A DNA stretch of 38,133 bases from Herbaspirillum sp. (GCA_028291765.1 JAQGNR010000205.1:1-38133); one strand, 5' to 3'. Positions 1 through 10,056 are shown, counted from the first letter of the stretch. Notes: a model not told the origin generated them from the letters alone. Translations and numbers: made by a program.

Positions 1-197
1 ACGGAGCACAACATCACGCCTCACAGCCCCGGCCTTTCCGACTGTCGTGAGCGCAGCGCGTTTCTCCGAGCTGGCTGGTCGAAATCATTGCCGCGCAGCA
101 CCATCAGACACCCTTTCCTACAATCCACTCTCAGCGCGCTTGGTGTAAAATCAGCGCACTCGGGGCTCGCCTCGTATGCATCAATAAGGACACACGC

Positions 198-1100
198 ATG
201 AAGTGGTTTATCGTCGGTATTTATCTGTTTTCCATTCTGTTCATCCACTTTCGCGGTCGCGTAAGATTGCCGTTCTTGCGCCAATTTTTCGACCATTCGT
301 CGATCATGGCGCCGATCAATCTGTTCATGTATGCGTTTTCTAAAGTGCCGCCATCGGTACCTTACGTCAAAGCCAGCCATTTCGAAGGTCTGCATTTGCT
401 CGATGAAAACTGGCAAATCATCCGTGACGAAGGCTTGCATCTGCAAGCCATGTCCAAAATCAAGGCCGCCGAAAAAAACGACGATGCCGGCTTCAATTCA
501 TTTTTCAAGAACGGCTGGAAACGTTTTTACCTGAAGTGGTACGACGCCAGCCATCCCTCGGCCATAGAGTTCTGCCCGAAGACCGTAGAGATCCTGTCGC
601 GCATCCCGTGCGTAAAAGCAGCCATGTTTGCCGAGCTGCCGCCCGAAGGCCTACTCAATCCGCATCGAGATCCGTTTGCCGGATCGCTGCGTTATCACCT
701 GGGATTGGTCACGCCGAACGACGATCGCTGCTTCATTGAAGTCGACGGCGAGCGCTATAGCTGGCGCGATGGTGAAAGCGTCATCTTCGATGAAACATTC
801 ATCCATTGGGCCAAGAACGGCGCCGATACCAATCGCATCATTTTGTTTTGCGACATAGAACGGCCGCTACGCTACGAATGGGCGCAACGCATTAACAAAT
901 GGCTCGGCAAAACAATGATGACCGCCGCCAGTTCGCCCAATGAAACCGGCGACCAGACCGGCCGCATCAATAAGCTGTTCCGTTTCGTCTGGCTGGCTGG
1001 GCAATACCGGCGGCGTTTCAAAAGATGGAATCGCAACGTCTATCGTGCGAGCAAATACGGTTTGATTATTGCGGCGGCATTGTTGATTATTTACGTTTGA
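198..1100 (+). CDS. lpxO: LpxO-type lipid A / aspartyl-asparaginyl beta-hydroxylase family dioxygenase
   Basis: Predicted Fe(II)/2-oxoglutarate dioxygenase that would 2-hydroxylate a secondary acyl chain of lipid A at the inner membrane. The 300-residue protein starts with a membrane segment (about residues 3-17, then HFRGRVRLP) and ends with a second one (about 286-300), the usual LpxO layout. The catalytic domain shows the iron facial triad H156-x-D158 (in NPHRDPF) and H203 (ETFIHWAKN), with R213 as the likely 2-oxoglutarate-binding arginine. The ATG follows an AAGGA ribosome site. It stands alone: nothing is visible upstream to the window edge, and a strong hairpin follows. The family call is secure; lipid A as substrate is inferred from LpxO similarity. 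Confidence 0.88.
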   Translation: MKWFIVGIYLFSILFIHFRGRVRLPFLRQFFDHSSIMAPINLFMYAFSKVPPSVPYVKASHFEGLHLLDENWQIIRDEGLHLQAMSKIKAAEKNDDAGFNSFFKNGWKRFYLKWYDASHPSAIEFCPKTVEILSRIPCVKAAMFAELPPEGLLNPHRDPFAGSLRYHLGLVTPNDDRCFIEVDGERYSWRDGESVIFDETFIHWAKNGADTNRIILFCDIERPLRYEWAQRINKWLGKTMMTAASSPNETGDQTGRINKLFRFVWLAGQYRRRFKRWNRNVYRASKYGLIIAAALLIIYV

Positions 1101-1126
1101 TCAATACGTTCGACTTAAACCCTTAT

Positions 1127-1166
1127 CAAAAGACGGCGCCGGAATGATTCCCGCGCCGTCTTTTTC
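1127..1166 (+). terminator. Rho-independent terminator after lpxO
   Basis: A GC-rich inverted repeat (AGACGGCGC pairing with GCGCCGTCT) is followed by TTTTTCTT, 27 nt after the lpxO stop codon. Preceding A residues on the other strand could let it also stop minus-strand readthrough from the antiporter gene. Confidence 0.85.
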
Positions 1167-1294
1167 TTCGTCATTATCCGGTCATAAAACACAGTTATCG
1201 TACAGTTCTCCAACACATGCAAACGATATGCATGGTTGCTGCCTAGCGCGCTGCGGCAAAACGTTGCGGCGCGCACTTTCCTCCCTTGATATCC

Positions 1295-2986
1295 TTAATG
1301 CCCACCGCGATTGAACGCGCCTGCGCTCACTTTGGCGACCATGCAATTGGCGATTTCCTGCTCTCCCACAATCACGTCCCTGGCGCCGCGTTTTTCCAGA
1401 TGCTCGATTTCGGCAACCGATTGCGCGTGTGCGACGACATGCAGATTCGGATTGATTTTTAAGGCATGTTCGATAATCTGCCCGGCTTCCAGCATATCGG
1501 GAATGGCGATCAGCAGGTAATGGGCGCCGGCGATATGCGCCGCATCCAGCATGCCCGGCGCGGCAGCATTGCCGTAGATTGCCGGCGTCCCCGTGGCAGA
1601 TAGAATTTCAATCGAATCGATGTGATCTTCGATCACGATAAAAGGCTGATTTTGCCGCCGCAAGGCATCCGCCGCCATATGCCCCACCCGTCCAAAACCG
1701 ACCAGCACCGCGTGCGAATGCTGCGGCAATACCGGCGCTTGCCGATCCTCCCGATCCGGCGCAATCCCGCCTTCGGCGTCGCCCTCCTCGCGCCGCTTCA
1801 ACCACGGCTTGAGTCGTTCCAGGCCGACAAACAGCAGGGGATTAATCAGAATCGATAAAATCGCACCGCCCAGAATCAGATCGCGCCCGTTGCTCGACAG
1901 CAGTCCCAGCGAAATACCGAGGGTCGCCAGAATGAAAGAAAATTCGCCGATCTGCGCCAGACTGGCGGCAATCGTCAATGCGGTGCTAAGCGGATATTTG
2001 AAGGAACGCACGATCACCAGCGCCGCCAACGATTTGCCGACCACAATGATAAATAAAGTGGCCAATACCAGCAGCGGTTCGCGGATCAGAATCGAGGGAT
2101 CGAACAGCATGCCGACCGATACGAAAAACAGCACCGCAAAGGCATCGCGCAATGGCAGCGACTCTTCCGCAGCGCGATGGCTGAGTTCCGATTCCGCCAG
2201 GATCATGCCGGCAAAGAACGCCCCCAGCGCAAACGACACCCCGAAAATATACGTCGCGCCCAACGCGAAACCCAATGCAATGGCCAGCACCGCAAGACGG
2301 AATAATTCACGCGAACCGGTATCGGCGATGCGTTCCAGAATCCACGGGATCAGACGGCGGCCGAAGACCAGCATCACCGCGACAAAGGCAATCACCTTGC
2401 CCAGCGTGATGCCCAGCGTCATCAGCAAAGCGCCTGTGCTCAATGTTTCCCCTGCACCGCCCAGCGCGCCGCTGAGGGCCGGAATCAAGACCAGCGCCAG
2501 CACCATCACGATGTCTTCTACAATCAGCCAGCCGATTGCAATCTGGCCGCGCCGCGTTTCCACCAGCCGCCACTCCTGCAACGCCGTCAGCAGCACAACC
2601 GTACTGGCCACCGACAGCGATAAACCGAAAATCAGGCCGGTCCCGATGCCCAATCCCATGGCCCAGGCCAGCGCCATTCCCATCAAGGTCGCAATCGCAA
2701 TCTGCGCAATCGCGCCCGGTATCGCAATGGCCTTGACCGACAATAAATCCTTCAGTGAAAAATGCAGACCGACCCCGAACATCAGCAAAATCACCCCGAT
2801 CTCGGCCAATTCCTGCGCCAGATTGGCGTCGGCCACGAAGCCCGGCGTATGCGGCCCAACGCAAATGCCGGCAACCAGATAGCCAACCAGCGGCGGCATG
2901 CGCAGGCGATTAGCCAATGCGCCGAAAATGAATGCCAGTACAAGGCCGCCGACGATGGTTGCAATCAGGGGCGTGTGGTGAGGCAT
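1295..2986 (-). CDS. ybaL: YbaL/Kef-type cation:proton antiporter (CPA2) with TrkA-N domain
   Basis: Monovalent cation:proton antiporter of the inner membrane, 563 residues and very close in sequence to E. coli YbaL along its whole length. Residues about 5-390 form the hydrophobic Na+/H+ exchanger domain with some 12-13 membrane segments. A charged linker (395-420) follows, then a cytoplasmic TrkA-N/RCK domain with the nucleotide-binding motif GFGRVG at 430-435. The RCK domain in this family gates transport in response to a bound nucleotide or NAD(H). The ATG is preceded by AAGGAG. No KefF/KefG-like partner gene is adjacent, which fits YbaL rather than KefB or KefC. The transported ion cannot be read from sequence. 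Confidence 0.92.
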   Translation of the reverse strand: MPHHTPLIATIVGGLVLAFIFGALANRLRMPPLVGYLVAGICVGPHTPGFVADANLAQELAEIGVILLMFGVGLHFSLKDLLSVKAIAIPGAIAQIAIATLMGMALAWAMGLGIGTGLIFGLSLSVASTVVLLTALQEWRLVETRRGQIAIGWLIVEDIVMVLALVLIPALSGALGGAGETLSTGALLMTLGITLGKVIAFVAVMLVFGRRLIPWILERIADTGSRELFRLAVLAIALGFALGATYIFGVSFALGAFFAGMILAESELSHRAAEESLPLRDAFAVLFFVSVGMLFDPSILIREPLLVLATLFIIVVGKSLAALVIVRSFKYPLSTALTIAASLAQIGEFSFILATLGISLGLLSSNGRDLILGGAILSILINPLLFVGLERLKPWLKRREEGDAEGGIAPDREDRQAPVLPQHSHAVLVGFGRVGHMAADALRRQNQPFIVIEDHIDSIEILSATGTPAIYGNAAAPGMLDAAHIAGAHYLLIAIPDMLEAGQIIEHALKINPNLHVVAHAQSVAEIEHLEKRGARDVIVGEQEIANCMVAKVSAGAFNRGGH

Positions 2987-3180
2987 GGGGCGCTCCTTGG
3001 AAAGATGGACGGCGAGATAGACAGCGGAATTTTATAAGAGGCTGTTTAGAATTAAGCTATCGAACGACGATAATTGATCGCTTAAATAGTACCATCGCAA
3101 TTGCCATGAACAAAAAAATGGCCGCAGCAATTGCCACAGCCAAGCCGCCGTTTCAGGGACGCGGCGACCGGAGCGCCAAA

Positions 3181-3212
3181 TAAAAATGGCTGCGACTTGC
3201 GTCGCAGCCATG
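3181..3212 (-). terminator. Hairpin terminator for the small minus-strand gene
   Basis: Perfect 11-bp stem (ATGGCTGCGAC / GTCGCAGCCAT, 4-nt loop). Read on the minus strand it is followed by TTTTTATTT, placing it about 50 nt downstream of the Rho-N-like gene at 3263-3586. Confidence 0.75.
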
Positions 3213-3262
3213 CATCGTTTTGTTATTGGCGCCGTATTAGCACCGTATGTTGCGAAATTCTT

Positions 3263-3586
3263 TTATCCAAGCGCTTTCAATAACGCAGCCTTGTTCATGC
3301 CCGATCTACCGCTGATCTTTTTAGTGCGTGCTTCCGCATACAGTTGTGCATAAGTACGTCCACCGGCGCCGCTATGCGAGCGCTCGCCGCCGCGGCGCGA
3401 CGGCGACATATCGTTCAATGAAGTCTTGCTGGCGGTCTTGGATTCGCCCTGCTGGGCGCGCACCTTATTGACCGTACGGCCTGCTATCTCCTTGGCGCGC
3501 TTTTCCGATTCGCCCCGGTGCAATGCGCTGTCCTTGATGTGCTCGTATTGACGAGTCCGTTTGCTGTTCTGTGCCTGTTGTCGCAT
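3263..3586 (-). CDS. Small basic protein with C-terminal Rho-N-like (SAP-type) domain
   Basis: A 107-residue, strongly basic protein. The N-terminal two thirds (YEHIKDSALHRGESEKRAKEIA) resemble the short DUF7218-like module often annotated as plasmid stabilization protein in proteobacteria. The C-terminal 30 residues (YAQLYAEARTKKISGRSGMN then KAALLKAL) match the helix-extended-helix pattern of the Rho termination factor N-terminal domain, which binds nucleic acid. The ATG follows AAAGGAG, so the gene looks genuine. No toxin or partner gene is nearby, so a plasmid-maintenance role is not supported. A nucleic-acid-binding, perhaps stress-related, role is the most one can infer. Confidence 0.75.
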   Translation of the reverse strand: MRQQAQNSKRTRQYEHIKDSALHRGESEKRAKEIAGRTVNKVRAQQGESKTASKTSLNDMSPSRRGGERSHSGAGGRTYAQLYAEARTKKISGRSGMNKAALLKALG

Positions 3587-3723
3587 TTTCAGCTCCTTTC
3601 GGTTGAACGCGTTTACTTCCAGACGTCCATACTAAAAAAACGACTTGGCTGCAACCAGAAGCGAAATGCTGAAACCGATGTAGGAAAATAAACGACAAGG
3701 CAATTGGCAAAACGAGAGCAGAC

Positions 3724-4263
3724 TCAAGCTTCATCCCTACCCGGCGCCATGCGCATCAGACCATTATCCTTGCGCACGAATTGATGCCACAACACACCCA
3801 GAATATGCAAACCGACGACATAAAAGACGGCGTTGCCGAGCCAATCATGCGTGTGGCGGATGATCGTCCCGAGCGCTTTGTCGGGCGCGATCAAGTGCGG
3901 TAAAACCCAACCAAAAAAGCTGACATCCCTGCCGCCGGCCTGATTGAACAGGATGCCGGTGATCGGCAGCGCCAACATCAATAGATACAAAAAGGCATGC
4001 ACCGCATGCGCAATCCACATTTGCCAGCGCGGGCCGCTTTGCAGCGGCGGCACGCCGAACATAAAACGCGCCGCGATCCGAAATACGACCAACAGCAATA
4101 CCAGTTGCCCAGCCAGCATGTGCCAGCGTCTCAAGGTCGCGCTGAGCGGATCATCCTTCGGAAGATAACTGCGAGATTCCATGAACGTCAGCGCTGCCGC
4201 CATCAGCAAGAAAATCGCCCAGTGCAGGAACATGGATGTTGGGTGGTAACGCTTTGTTCTCAT
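3724..4263 (-). CDS. Cytochrome b561 (CybB family)
   Basis: Diheme inner-membrane cytochrome b561 of about 179 residues with four hydrophobic segments (about 11-28, 49-65, 86-106, 141-161). Histidines that could hold the two hemes lie at the ends of these helices: H14 (FLHW), H48 (RRWHMLAG), H137 (IRHTHDW) and H153 (VGLHILG), matching the CybB pattern. It probably passes electrons from quinol or superoxide. An in-frame ATG exists at 4278, but GGGGA sits 8 nt upstream of the ATG at 4263, so the shorter start is preferred. No fused periplasmic YceI partner is adjacent. The physiological electron partner is unknown. Confidence 0.87.
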   Translation of the reverse strand: MRTKRYHPTSMFLHWAIFLLMAAALTFMESRSYLPKDDPLSATLRRWHMLAGQLVLLLVVFRIAARFMFGVPPLQSGPRWQMWIAHAVHAFLYLLMLALPITGILFNQAGGRDVSFFGWVLPHLIAPDKALGTIIRHTHDWLGNAVFYVVGLHILGVLWHQFVRKDNGLMRMAPGRDEA

Positions 4264-4422
4264 ATTTTTTGTCCCCATATATAAACGTCACGCATGCTAT
4301 GGCGCAATCGGAATAATCTGGCGCGATTATAGATGCTCACAGGGCTAAATGAGAACTATCCTTACTTGCATTTACTGATCAGGTTTTTTGCAGATTGGCT
4401 GGCCGATACACTGGTAGATACC

Positions 4423-4890
4423 TTATCGGTGCTCTAACGCCACCACCAGATCCAGTTCGACGCAAGCATTGCGCGGCAATTGCGCCACGCCGACGCTGGT
4501 GCGCGCATGTTGGCCCAGTTCCGAACCCAGTAGTGCAAAAATCAGCGCAGAGGCGCCATCAGCAACTGCGCTATGCTGCGTGAAATCTTCACTACTGTTG
4601 ACGAATACCGTCAACTTCACAATCTGGCGCACCCGCGCCAAGCTGCCGAGGCTATCGCGCAATGCCGCCAACGCCCGAATCAGCGCGATCCGGGCCCCCT
4701 CTTGCGCCTGCGCCAACGACACACCGCGGCCCAACTTGCCCGCCACCAACACCCGCTCGCCTTCGCGCGGCAACTGACCGCTGATCCAGGCCAGATTCTC
4801 AAATACCACAGCCGGCGTATACTGCGCCCCGGCCGGCGCCGAGGCAGGCAGCACGATAGAACATTCGGCCAAGCGTTGTTCCAGATTCAT
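4423..4890 (-). CDS. RidA (YjgF/YER057c/UK114) family protein
   Basis: A 155-residue member of the RidA superfamily, which in its best-known branch hydrolyses reactive enamine/imine intermediates from PLP enzymes. The C-terminal signature QHARTSVGVAQLP followed by the VELDLVVAL strand is clear, and the arginine in ARTSVGV is at the position of the substrate-carboxylate-binding residue. The N-terminal part (RLAECSIVLPASAPAGAQYT) resembles a RidA subgroup rather than canonical RidA, so imine deaminase activity should not be assumed. It is divergent from the LysR gene at 5007, suggesting that regulator controls it. Confidence 0.87.
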   Translation of the reverse strand: MNLEQRLAECSIVLPASAPAGAQYTPAVVFENLAWISGQLPREGERVLVAGKLGRGVSLAQAQEGARIALIRALAALRDSLGSLARVRQIVKLTVFVNSSEDFTQHSAVADGASALIFALLGSELGQHARTSVGVAQLPRNACVELDLVVALEHR

Positions 4891-4926
4891 TAGGATTCCT
4901 TTATAAAAAGCGATTCTGATAAAACC

Positions 4927-4949
4927 ATGGATTTATGATAAGTTTCCAT
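4927..4949. promoter_or_regulatory. Possible LysR-type operator between the RidA gene and the LysR gene
   Basis: An interrupted inverted repeat, ATGGA (4927-4931) and TCCAT (4945-4949), lies in the AT-rich divergent intergenic region, where a LysR autoregulatory site would be expected. The match to the T-N11-A rule is only loose, so this is a weak call. Confidence 0.3.
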
Positions 4950-5006
4950 ATCGGCGCCTTGCAAAGCATTTTTCCTCAGACTAGCCCCAATATTTTTAAT
5001 ACGGCC

Positions 5007-5924
5007 ATGACTGCGCGCAAATTACCTTCCCTGAACTCGCTGCGAGCCTTCGAAGCGGCGGCGCGCCATCAAAGCTTTACGCTGGCCGCGCAAGAGCTGA
5101 GCGTCACGCAGGGCGCGATCAGCCATCAGGTCAAATCGCTGGAAGAAGAACTCGGCCTGCAATTATTTGACAGGCTGCATAATCAATTGGAATTAACGGA
5201 AGTCGGCGCGCGCTATCTGGAAACGATCGCGGAGGCTTTCGACCGCATCGAAAGTGGCACGCAAAGCCTGTATCGGCAACGCAATGCGCAAGGGCTGGTC
5301 ATTTCCACCTCGCCCAATTTTGCAGCGAAGTGGCTGGTGCCCCGGCTGGGATTATTTTCTGCACAACATCCAATCGCGGATTTGCGGCTGGATCTGGGAC
5401 AGCGCCAGGTCAATTTTATCGACGAAGAAATCGATCTGGCGATACGCTACGGCAGGGGCGCCTGGTCAGGCCTGCGCCGCACCAAACTGGGCCAGGAATT
5501 TCTGGCGCCGGTATGCGCGCCGCGATTGGGCCGGATGGCCACTGCCAGCGAAGTTGCACAACATACGCTGCTGCACGTGCACGATCGCCGCGCCTGGGCC
5601 GACTGGTTTGAAGCACAGGATCTACCGCGCGCATTGGCCGAGCGCGGCATTGTATTCAATCAGGAAAGCGCAGCGGTCGATGCCGCCATCGCAGCACAGG
5701 GCATCGCGCTGGCCAGAGCGTCGCTGGCGGTAGGCGATCTGGTGCAGGAACGCTTGATCGTGCCGCTGCTGCGCACGCTGCCACTGGCCGAGTCGTATTG
5801 GCTGGTGTACCCCGAACTGCATCATTCGGTCCCCAATGTCATTGCATTTCGCCATTGGCTGCTGCAGGCGTTTGAGGAGGATCGCCGGTTTTGGGAAAGC
5901 TTGGGCTGCACGGTTTCGCTTTAG
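5007..5924 (+). CDS. LysR-family transcriptional regulator, GcvA-like
   Basis: DNA-binding regulator of 305 residues. The N-terminal winged helix-turn-helix is typical of GcvA-type LysR proteins (LNSLRAFEAAARHQSFTLAA, then ELSVTQGAISHQVKSLEEEL). The periplasmic-binding-protein-like effector domain (about 95-300) begins with VISTSPNFAAKWLVPRLGLF. An upstream in-frame ATG at 4935 would add 24 residues lacking family similarity, so the ATG at 5007 (MTARKLPSLN) is chosen. It diverges from the RidA-family gene, its likely target. The effector cannot be deduced; GcvA-like proteins often sense amino acids or related metabolites. Confidence 0.9.
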   Translation: MTARKLPSLNSLRAFEAAARHQSFTLAAQELSVTQGAISHQVKSLEEELGLQLFDRLHNQLELTEVGARYLETIAEAFDRIESGTQSLYRQRNAQGLVISTSPNFAAKWLVPRLGLFSAQHPIADLRLDLGQRQVNFIDEEIDLAIRYGRGAWSGLRRTKLGQEFLAPVCAPRLGRMATASEVAQHTLLHVHDRRAWADWFEAQDLPRALAERGIVFNQESAAVDAAIAAQGIALARASLAVGDLVQERLIVPLLRTLPLAESYWLVYPELHHSVPNVIAFRHWLLQAFEEDRRFWESLGCTVSL

Positions 5925-5960
5925 GCGGTAAGCAATGTTCCTCCGCTTAATTCAGGGATA

Positions 5961-5994
5961 AAAAAACCCCGCAATTTGCATTGCGGGGTTTTCT
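5961..5994. terminator. Bidirectional terminator between the LysR gene and gap
   Basis: Perfect 12-bp stem AAAACCCCGCAA / TTGCGGGGTTTT with a 6-nt loop, flanked by A and T runs on both sides. It serves the convergent LysR (+) and gap (-) genes. Confidence 0.88.
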
Positions 5995-6011
5995 GAAAGC
6001 GGCGACTACGC

Positions 6012-7022
6012 TTATTTGGCGGCCATCAGCGCCACCGTCGTATCGAGCATGCGATTGGAGAAACCCCACTCGTTGTCATACCAGGAAGCAACATTGACCA
6101 GACGTCCGGAGACTTTGGTCAACGCGGCATCGACTGTCGATGAGGCTGGATCGTGGTTGAAATCCACCGATACCAGCGGTTCGGTTTGATAGGCCAGAAT
6201 GCCTTTCAAGGAACCTTCGGAAGCCTCTTTCAAAATCTTGTTGACTTCATCGACCGAGGTATCGCGGGCAGCCACGAAAGACAGATCGACGATCGATACG
6301 TTGATGGTCGGCACACGAATTGCAAAACCATCCAGCTTGCCGTTGAGTTCCGGCAGCACCAGGCCGACTGCCGCGGCAGCGCCGGTTTTGGTCGGGATCA
6401 TCGAATGCGTGGCCGAACGGGCGCGGCGCAGATCTTCGTGATACACGTCGGTCAGCACCTGATCGTTGGTATAGGAGTGAACCGTCGTCATCAAGCCGTT
6501 GACCACGCCGATCTTGTCGTGCAAGGGCTTAACCAGCGGCGCCAGGCAGTTGGTGGTGCACGACGCATTGGAAATAACCGTGTCGCTTGCTTTGAGTACG
6601 TTATGGTTGACGCCGAATACGATGGTGGCGTCCACATCCGCACCGCCCGGTGCAGAGATGATGACTTTCTTGGCGCCGCCGGCGATATGCGCGCTGGCTT
6701 TTGCTTTGGTGGTGAAAAATCCGGTGCATTCCAGTACGACGTCCACACCCAGCGCGCCCCAAGGCAATTCAGCCGGATTTCGCTGCGCCAGTACTTTGAT
6801 GCGGTCGCCATTGACTACAATCGAATCGCCATCGACGGTCACCGTGCCGGGGAATTTACCGTGCGCAGTATCGTATTGCGTCAGATGGGCATTGGTTTTT
6901 GGATCGCCCAGATCGTTGATCGCTACGATTTCGATGTCGTGTTTCTTACCGCTTTCGTAATGCGCGCGGAGAATATTACGGCCGATGCGGCCATAACCGT
7001 TGATTGCGACTTTAATTGTCAT
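6012..7022 (-). CDS. gap: Glyceraldehyde-3-phosphate dehydrogenase, type I
   Basis: Oxidises and phosphorylates glyceraldehyde 3-phosphate to 1,3-bisphosphoglycerate with NAD+ in glycolysis and gluconeogenesis. The 336-residue protein has the Rossmann motif [10 protein letters not shown] at 7-16, the catalytic cysteine C155 in [13 protein letters not shown], and the activating histidine H182 in [10 protein letters not shown]. The length is normal for the tetrameric bacterial enzyme. D37 at the end of strand two fits NAD preference. The ATG follows AAGGAG. It lies 88 nt downstream of tkt on the same strand, so the two probably form a carbon-metabolism transcription unit. Confidence 0.98.
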   Translation of the reverse strand: MTIKVAINGYGRIGRNILRAHYESGKKHDIEIVAINDLGDPKTNAHLTQYDTAHGKFPGTVTVDGDSIVVNGDRIKVLAQRNPAELPWGALGVDVVLECTGFFTTKAKASAHIAGGAKKVIISAPGGADVDATIVFGVNHNVLKASDTVISNASCTTNCLAPLVKPLHDKIGVVNGLMTTVHSYTNDQVLTDVYHEDLRRARSATHSMIPTKTGAAAAVGLVLPELNGKLDGFAIRVPTINVSIVDLSFVAARDTSVDEVNKILKEASEGSLKGILAYQTEPLVSVDFNHDPASSTVDAALTKVSGRLVNVASWYDNEWGFSNRMLDTTVALMAAK

Positions 7023-7110
7023 GCTGGCTCCTTAGTAAATAATCTTGCAGTCTCATCCGACCATGTTTTTTTAAATCGGTTTCAAGTCGTTTTTTTTAGA
7101 ACGCATTTCA

Positions 7111-9105
7111 TCAGGCCAATACCAGCTTGACCTTGGATACAACATTTTCCACAGTGAAGCCGAAATGCTTGAATAGTTCGCCCGCCGGCGCCGATTCGCC
7201 AAAGCTGTCGATCCCCACCACGGCGCCTTCCAGTCCGACATATTTGTACCAGAACGAGGTCACGCCGGCCTCAATCGCCACGCGCGGCAAACCGTACTGC
7301 AGCACGCTGGCTTTATAAGCGGCGTCCTGACGATCAAAGACGTCGGCGCACGGCATCGATACCACCCGCACCGCGATGCCTTCGGCGGCCAGCGCATCGG
7401 CGGCTTTGTTGGCCAATTCGATTTCAGAACCGGTTGCAATCAGGATTGCCTTGGCATCGGCCGGATTACGCAAGATGTAAGCGCCGCGCTTGATATCGGC
7501 GATCTGCGCCGCGCTGCGCGGCTGAAACGGCAAATTCTGACGCGAGAAAATCAGCGTGCTCGGGCCATCGTGACGCTTGATCGCCTGCTCCCATGCCACG
7601 GCCGATTCGACGGTGTCGCAAGGACGCCAATTGTCGAGCTGCGGAATCAAACGCAAGCTGGAGACGTGTTCCACCGATTGATGCGTCGGACCGTCTTCGC
7701 CCAGACCGATCGAGTCATGCGTGAAGACGAAAATCGAACGCAATTTCATCAGCGCGGCCATCCGCAAGGCATTGCGGCTGTAATCCGAAAAGGTCAGGAA
7801 AGTCGCGCCGAACGGCAAATAGCCGCCATGCAGAGCGATGCCGTTCATGATCGCGCTCATGCCGAATTCGCGCACACCGTAGTTAATGTGATTACCGCGT
7901 TGATCGGCACGCACGGCGACCGATTCTTTCCAGTTGGTCAGGTTCGAGCCGGTCAGATCGGCGGAACCGCCGAGAAATTCCGGCAGCACCTGCGCGAACG
8001 CCTGAATCGCATTCTGGCTGGCCTTGCGGGTAGCGATGGTTTCTTTTTTCTCATTGCACATGGCGATGTAATCGGCCACGGTCTGCTCGAAAGCGGCCGG
8101 CAATTTGCCGGCGATGCGGCGCTGCAGTTCAGCAGCCAACGCCGGATATTGTTTGCTGTAAGCGTCGAACAGATTGTTCCACGCGCTTTCAAGTTTTGCG
8201 CCGGATGCTTTGGCGTCCCATGCGGCATAAACGTCATCTGGCACGTGGAACGGCACATGCGGCCAGTTCACTGCGTCGCGCACGGCGGCAATTTCTGCAT
8301 CGCCTAAGGCCGCGCCATGGACCTTATCGGTGCCGGCCAAATTGGGCGAGCCCTTGCCGATCACGCTCTTGCAGCAGATCAGCGTCGGTTTGTCGGCCAG
8401 CTTGGCTTTGGCGATGGCGGCGCTGACGGCTTCGACATTGTGTCCGTCAACCGCCGGGATCACGTTCCAGCCGTAGGCGTCGAAACGCTTCGGGGTATCG
8501 TCGCGGAACCAGCCTTCGACCTTGCCGTCAATCGAAATACCGTTGTCGTCGTAGAGCACGACCAGTTTGGATAAGCGCAGCGTGCCGGCCAGCGAACATG
8601 CCTCGTGCGAAATGCCTTCCATCAGGCAACCGTCGCCGACAAAGGCATAAGTGTAATGATCGACCACCGCCAGATCGGGCTTGTTGAATTCGGCCGCCAG
8701 CAGCTTTTCAGCCAGCGCCATGCCGACTGCATTGGTCAGGCCCTGACCGAGCGGACCGGTGGTCGTTTCAACGCCGGGCGTGACATCGACTTCGGGATGG
8801 CCAGGTGTTTTTGAATGTAATTGACGGAAATTTTTCAGATCCTCCATCGACAGATCGTAGCCGCTCAGATGCAATAACGCGTATTGCAGCATCGAGCCAT
8901 GTCCGTTCGACAAAACAAAGCGATCCCGATTGGCCCATTTAGGATTGGATGGATTGTGGCGGTAGTGGCCGGACCATAAAGCAACCGCAATATCGGCCAT
9001 GCCCATCGGCATGCCGGGATGACCGGAATTGGCTTTTTGCACTGCGTCCATTGCCAAAGCGCGGATCGCATTGGCCATTTTTTCGGTTGGAATTGTCGAT
9101 GTCAT
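7111..9105 (-). CDS. tkt: Transketolase
   Basis: Thiamine-diphosphate enzyme that moves two-carbon units between ketose and aldose phosphates in the non-oxidative pentose phosphate pathway. The 664 residues are the full usual length. The TPP/Mg site is seen in [13 protein letters not shown] followed by the [10 protein letters not shown] strand; the pyrimidine-binding domain contains [13 protein letters not shown] and [17 protein letters not shown]; the C-terminal domain ends at VKLVLA. It is first in the tkt-gap pair and is divergent from rsmE. No strong Shine-Dalgarno is visible before the ATG, but the start [20 protein letters not shown] aligns with the family N-terminus. Confidence 0.97.
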   Translation of the reverse strand: MTSTIPTEKMANAIRALAMDAVQKANSGHPGMPMGMADIAVALWSGHYRHNPSNPKWANRDRFVLSNGHGSMLQYALLHLSGYDLSMEDLKNFRQLHSKTPGHPEVDVTPGVETTTGPLGQGLTNAVGMALAEKLLAAEFNKPDLAVVDHYTYAFVGDGCLMEGISHEACSLAGTLRLSKLVVLYDDNGISIDGKVEGWFRDDTPKRFDAYGWNVIPAVDGHNVEAVSAAIAKAKLADKPTLICCKSVIGKGSPNLAGTDKVHGAALGDAEIAAVRDAVNWPHVPFHVPDDVYAAWDAKASGAKLESAWNNLFDAYSKQYPALAAELQRRIAGKLPAAFEQTVADYIAMCNEKKETIATRKASQNAIQAFAQVLPEFLGGSADLTGSNLTNWKESVAVRADQRGNHINYGVREFGMSAIMNGIALHGGYLPFGATFLTFSDYSRNALRMAALMKLRSIFVFTHDSIGLGEDGPTHQSVEHVSSLRLIPQLDNWRPCDTVESAVAWEQAIKRHDGPSTLIFSRQNLPFQPRSAAQIADIKRGAYILRNPADAKAILIATGSEIELANKAADALAAEGIAVRVVSMPCADVFDRQDAAYKASVLQYGLPRVAIEAGVTSFWYKYVGLEGAVVGIDSFGESAPAGELFKHFGFTVENVVSKVKLVLA

Positions 9106-9279
9106 ATTAGATAGAGGCGATGAATGGCGATGGGCAATGAGGGGAATCTCGCCGACTGAGAAGCCAAGTATTTTACCAGAGAGATGGCCAAACTATTAAA
9201 ATCGACGGCATTATCGGGCCAAAATCAGTCCGAAATCAGACCAAAAACGCGCCCTACAGGAACGCATTACAGGATTACC

Positions 9280-10005
9280 ATGCCGCGCTTTTATTGCCCC
9301 ATCCCATTGACCCTCGGGCTTACCGTCCGCTTGCCGGATCATGTCGCCCATCACGTGCAGGTCCTGCGGATGCAGCAAGGCGATCTGGTCACGCTGTTTA
9401 ACGGTGAAGGCGGGGAATATACGGCCAGCCTGTCGCTGATCGAAAAAAAGAGCGTCAGCGTTCTATTGAAGGCCTTTTCGCCGCGCGAGGTCGAGCTGCC
9501 TTATGCGATCACCCTCGCCCAGGCGCTGCCGGAAGGCTCGAAGCTGGACTGGATTATCGAAAAATCGGTGGAACTGGGCGTCACGGCGATCCAGCCTTTG
9601 TCGGCACAGCGTTGCGTGGTGCGGCTCGATCCCGAACGCGCCGGCAAGAAACAAATCCACTGGCAAGGCGTCATCGTCGCCGCTGCCGAACAGAGCGGGC
9701 GCAACCGGCTGCCGCTGATGGCGCCGCCGACCTCGCTGGCCGATTGGCTGGGGCAACAGGATTTACATAAACGGGTATTGCTGTCGCCGCGCGGCGAGCA
9801 ATCATTGTCGGACTGGGCGCGGCATCAGCCCGCGCAGCCGCTGGCGCTGTTAGTCGGTCCGGAAGGCGGATTTACCGAAACCGAGGAAAAGCTGGCCTGC
9901 AGCCATGGCGCCATGATGTTGTCGATGGGGCCGCGCGTATTGCGCACCGAAACCGCCGGCCTGGCCGCCCTGGCTGCGCTGAACGCGATCTGGGGTGAAA
10001 TGTAG
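9280..10005 (+). CDS. rsmE: 16S rRNA (uracil-1498-N3)-methyltransferase RsmE
   Basis: SPOUT-class methyltransferase that methylates N3 of U1498 in 16S rRNA, about 241 residues. The N-terminal PUA-like part (MPRFYCPIPL; HHVQVLRMQQGD) is followed by the knotted SAM-binding domain with ALPEGSKLDWIIEKSVELGV, LLVGPEGGFTETEE and LRTETAGLAALAAL, the family signatures. An in-frame ATG at 9184 would add 32 residues without family similarity. The ATG at 9280 follows an AGGA and matches known N-termini. It leads the forward housekeeping block and lies 51 nt before ribF. Confidence 0.95.
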   Translation: MPRFYCPIPLTLGLTVRLPDHVAHHVQVLRMQQGDLVTLFNGEGGEYTASLSLIEKKSVSVLLKAFSPREVELPYAITLAQALPEGSKLDWIIEKSVELGVTAIQPLSAQRCVVRLDPERAGKKQIHWQGVIVAAAEQSGRNRLPLMAPPTSLADWLGQQDLHKRVLLSPRGEQSLSDWARHQPAQPLALLVGPEGGFTETEEKLACSHGAMMLSMGPRVLRTETAGLAALAALNAIWGEM

Positions 10006-10056
10006 CGACGAAAGCCTTTATAATGGCAAGTTTTGGAACGGCTGCTTGCTGAATCG

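Noticed and set aside
1167-1294. Possible small RNA or regulatory region between lpxO and the antiporter gene
   Set aside because: No promoter, hairpin or conserved block could be identified beyond the lpxO terminator.
1809-2882. A 357-codon plus-strand frame opposite the antiporter gene
   Set aside because: Ser/Pro/Arg-rich shadow of a well-conserved YbaL-like gene.
3106-3183. 25-codon frame MNKKMAAAIATAK upstream of the Rho-N-like gene's terminator
   Set aside because: No ribosome site, no similarity, and short enough to occur by chance.
10006-10056. FMN riboswitch before ribF
   Set aside because: The gap is only 51 nt and has none of the conserved RFN-element blocks.
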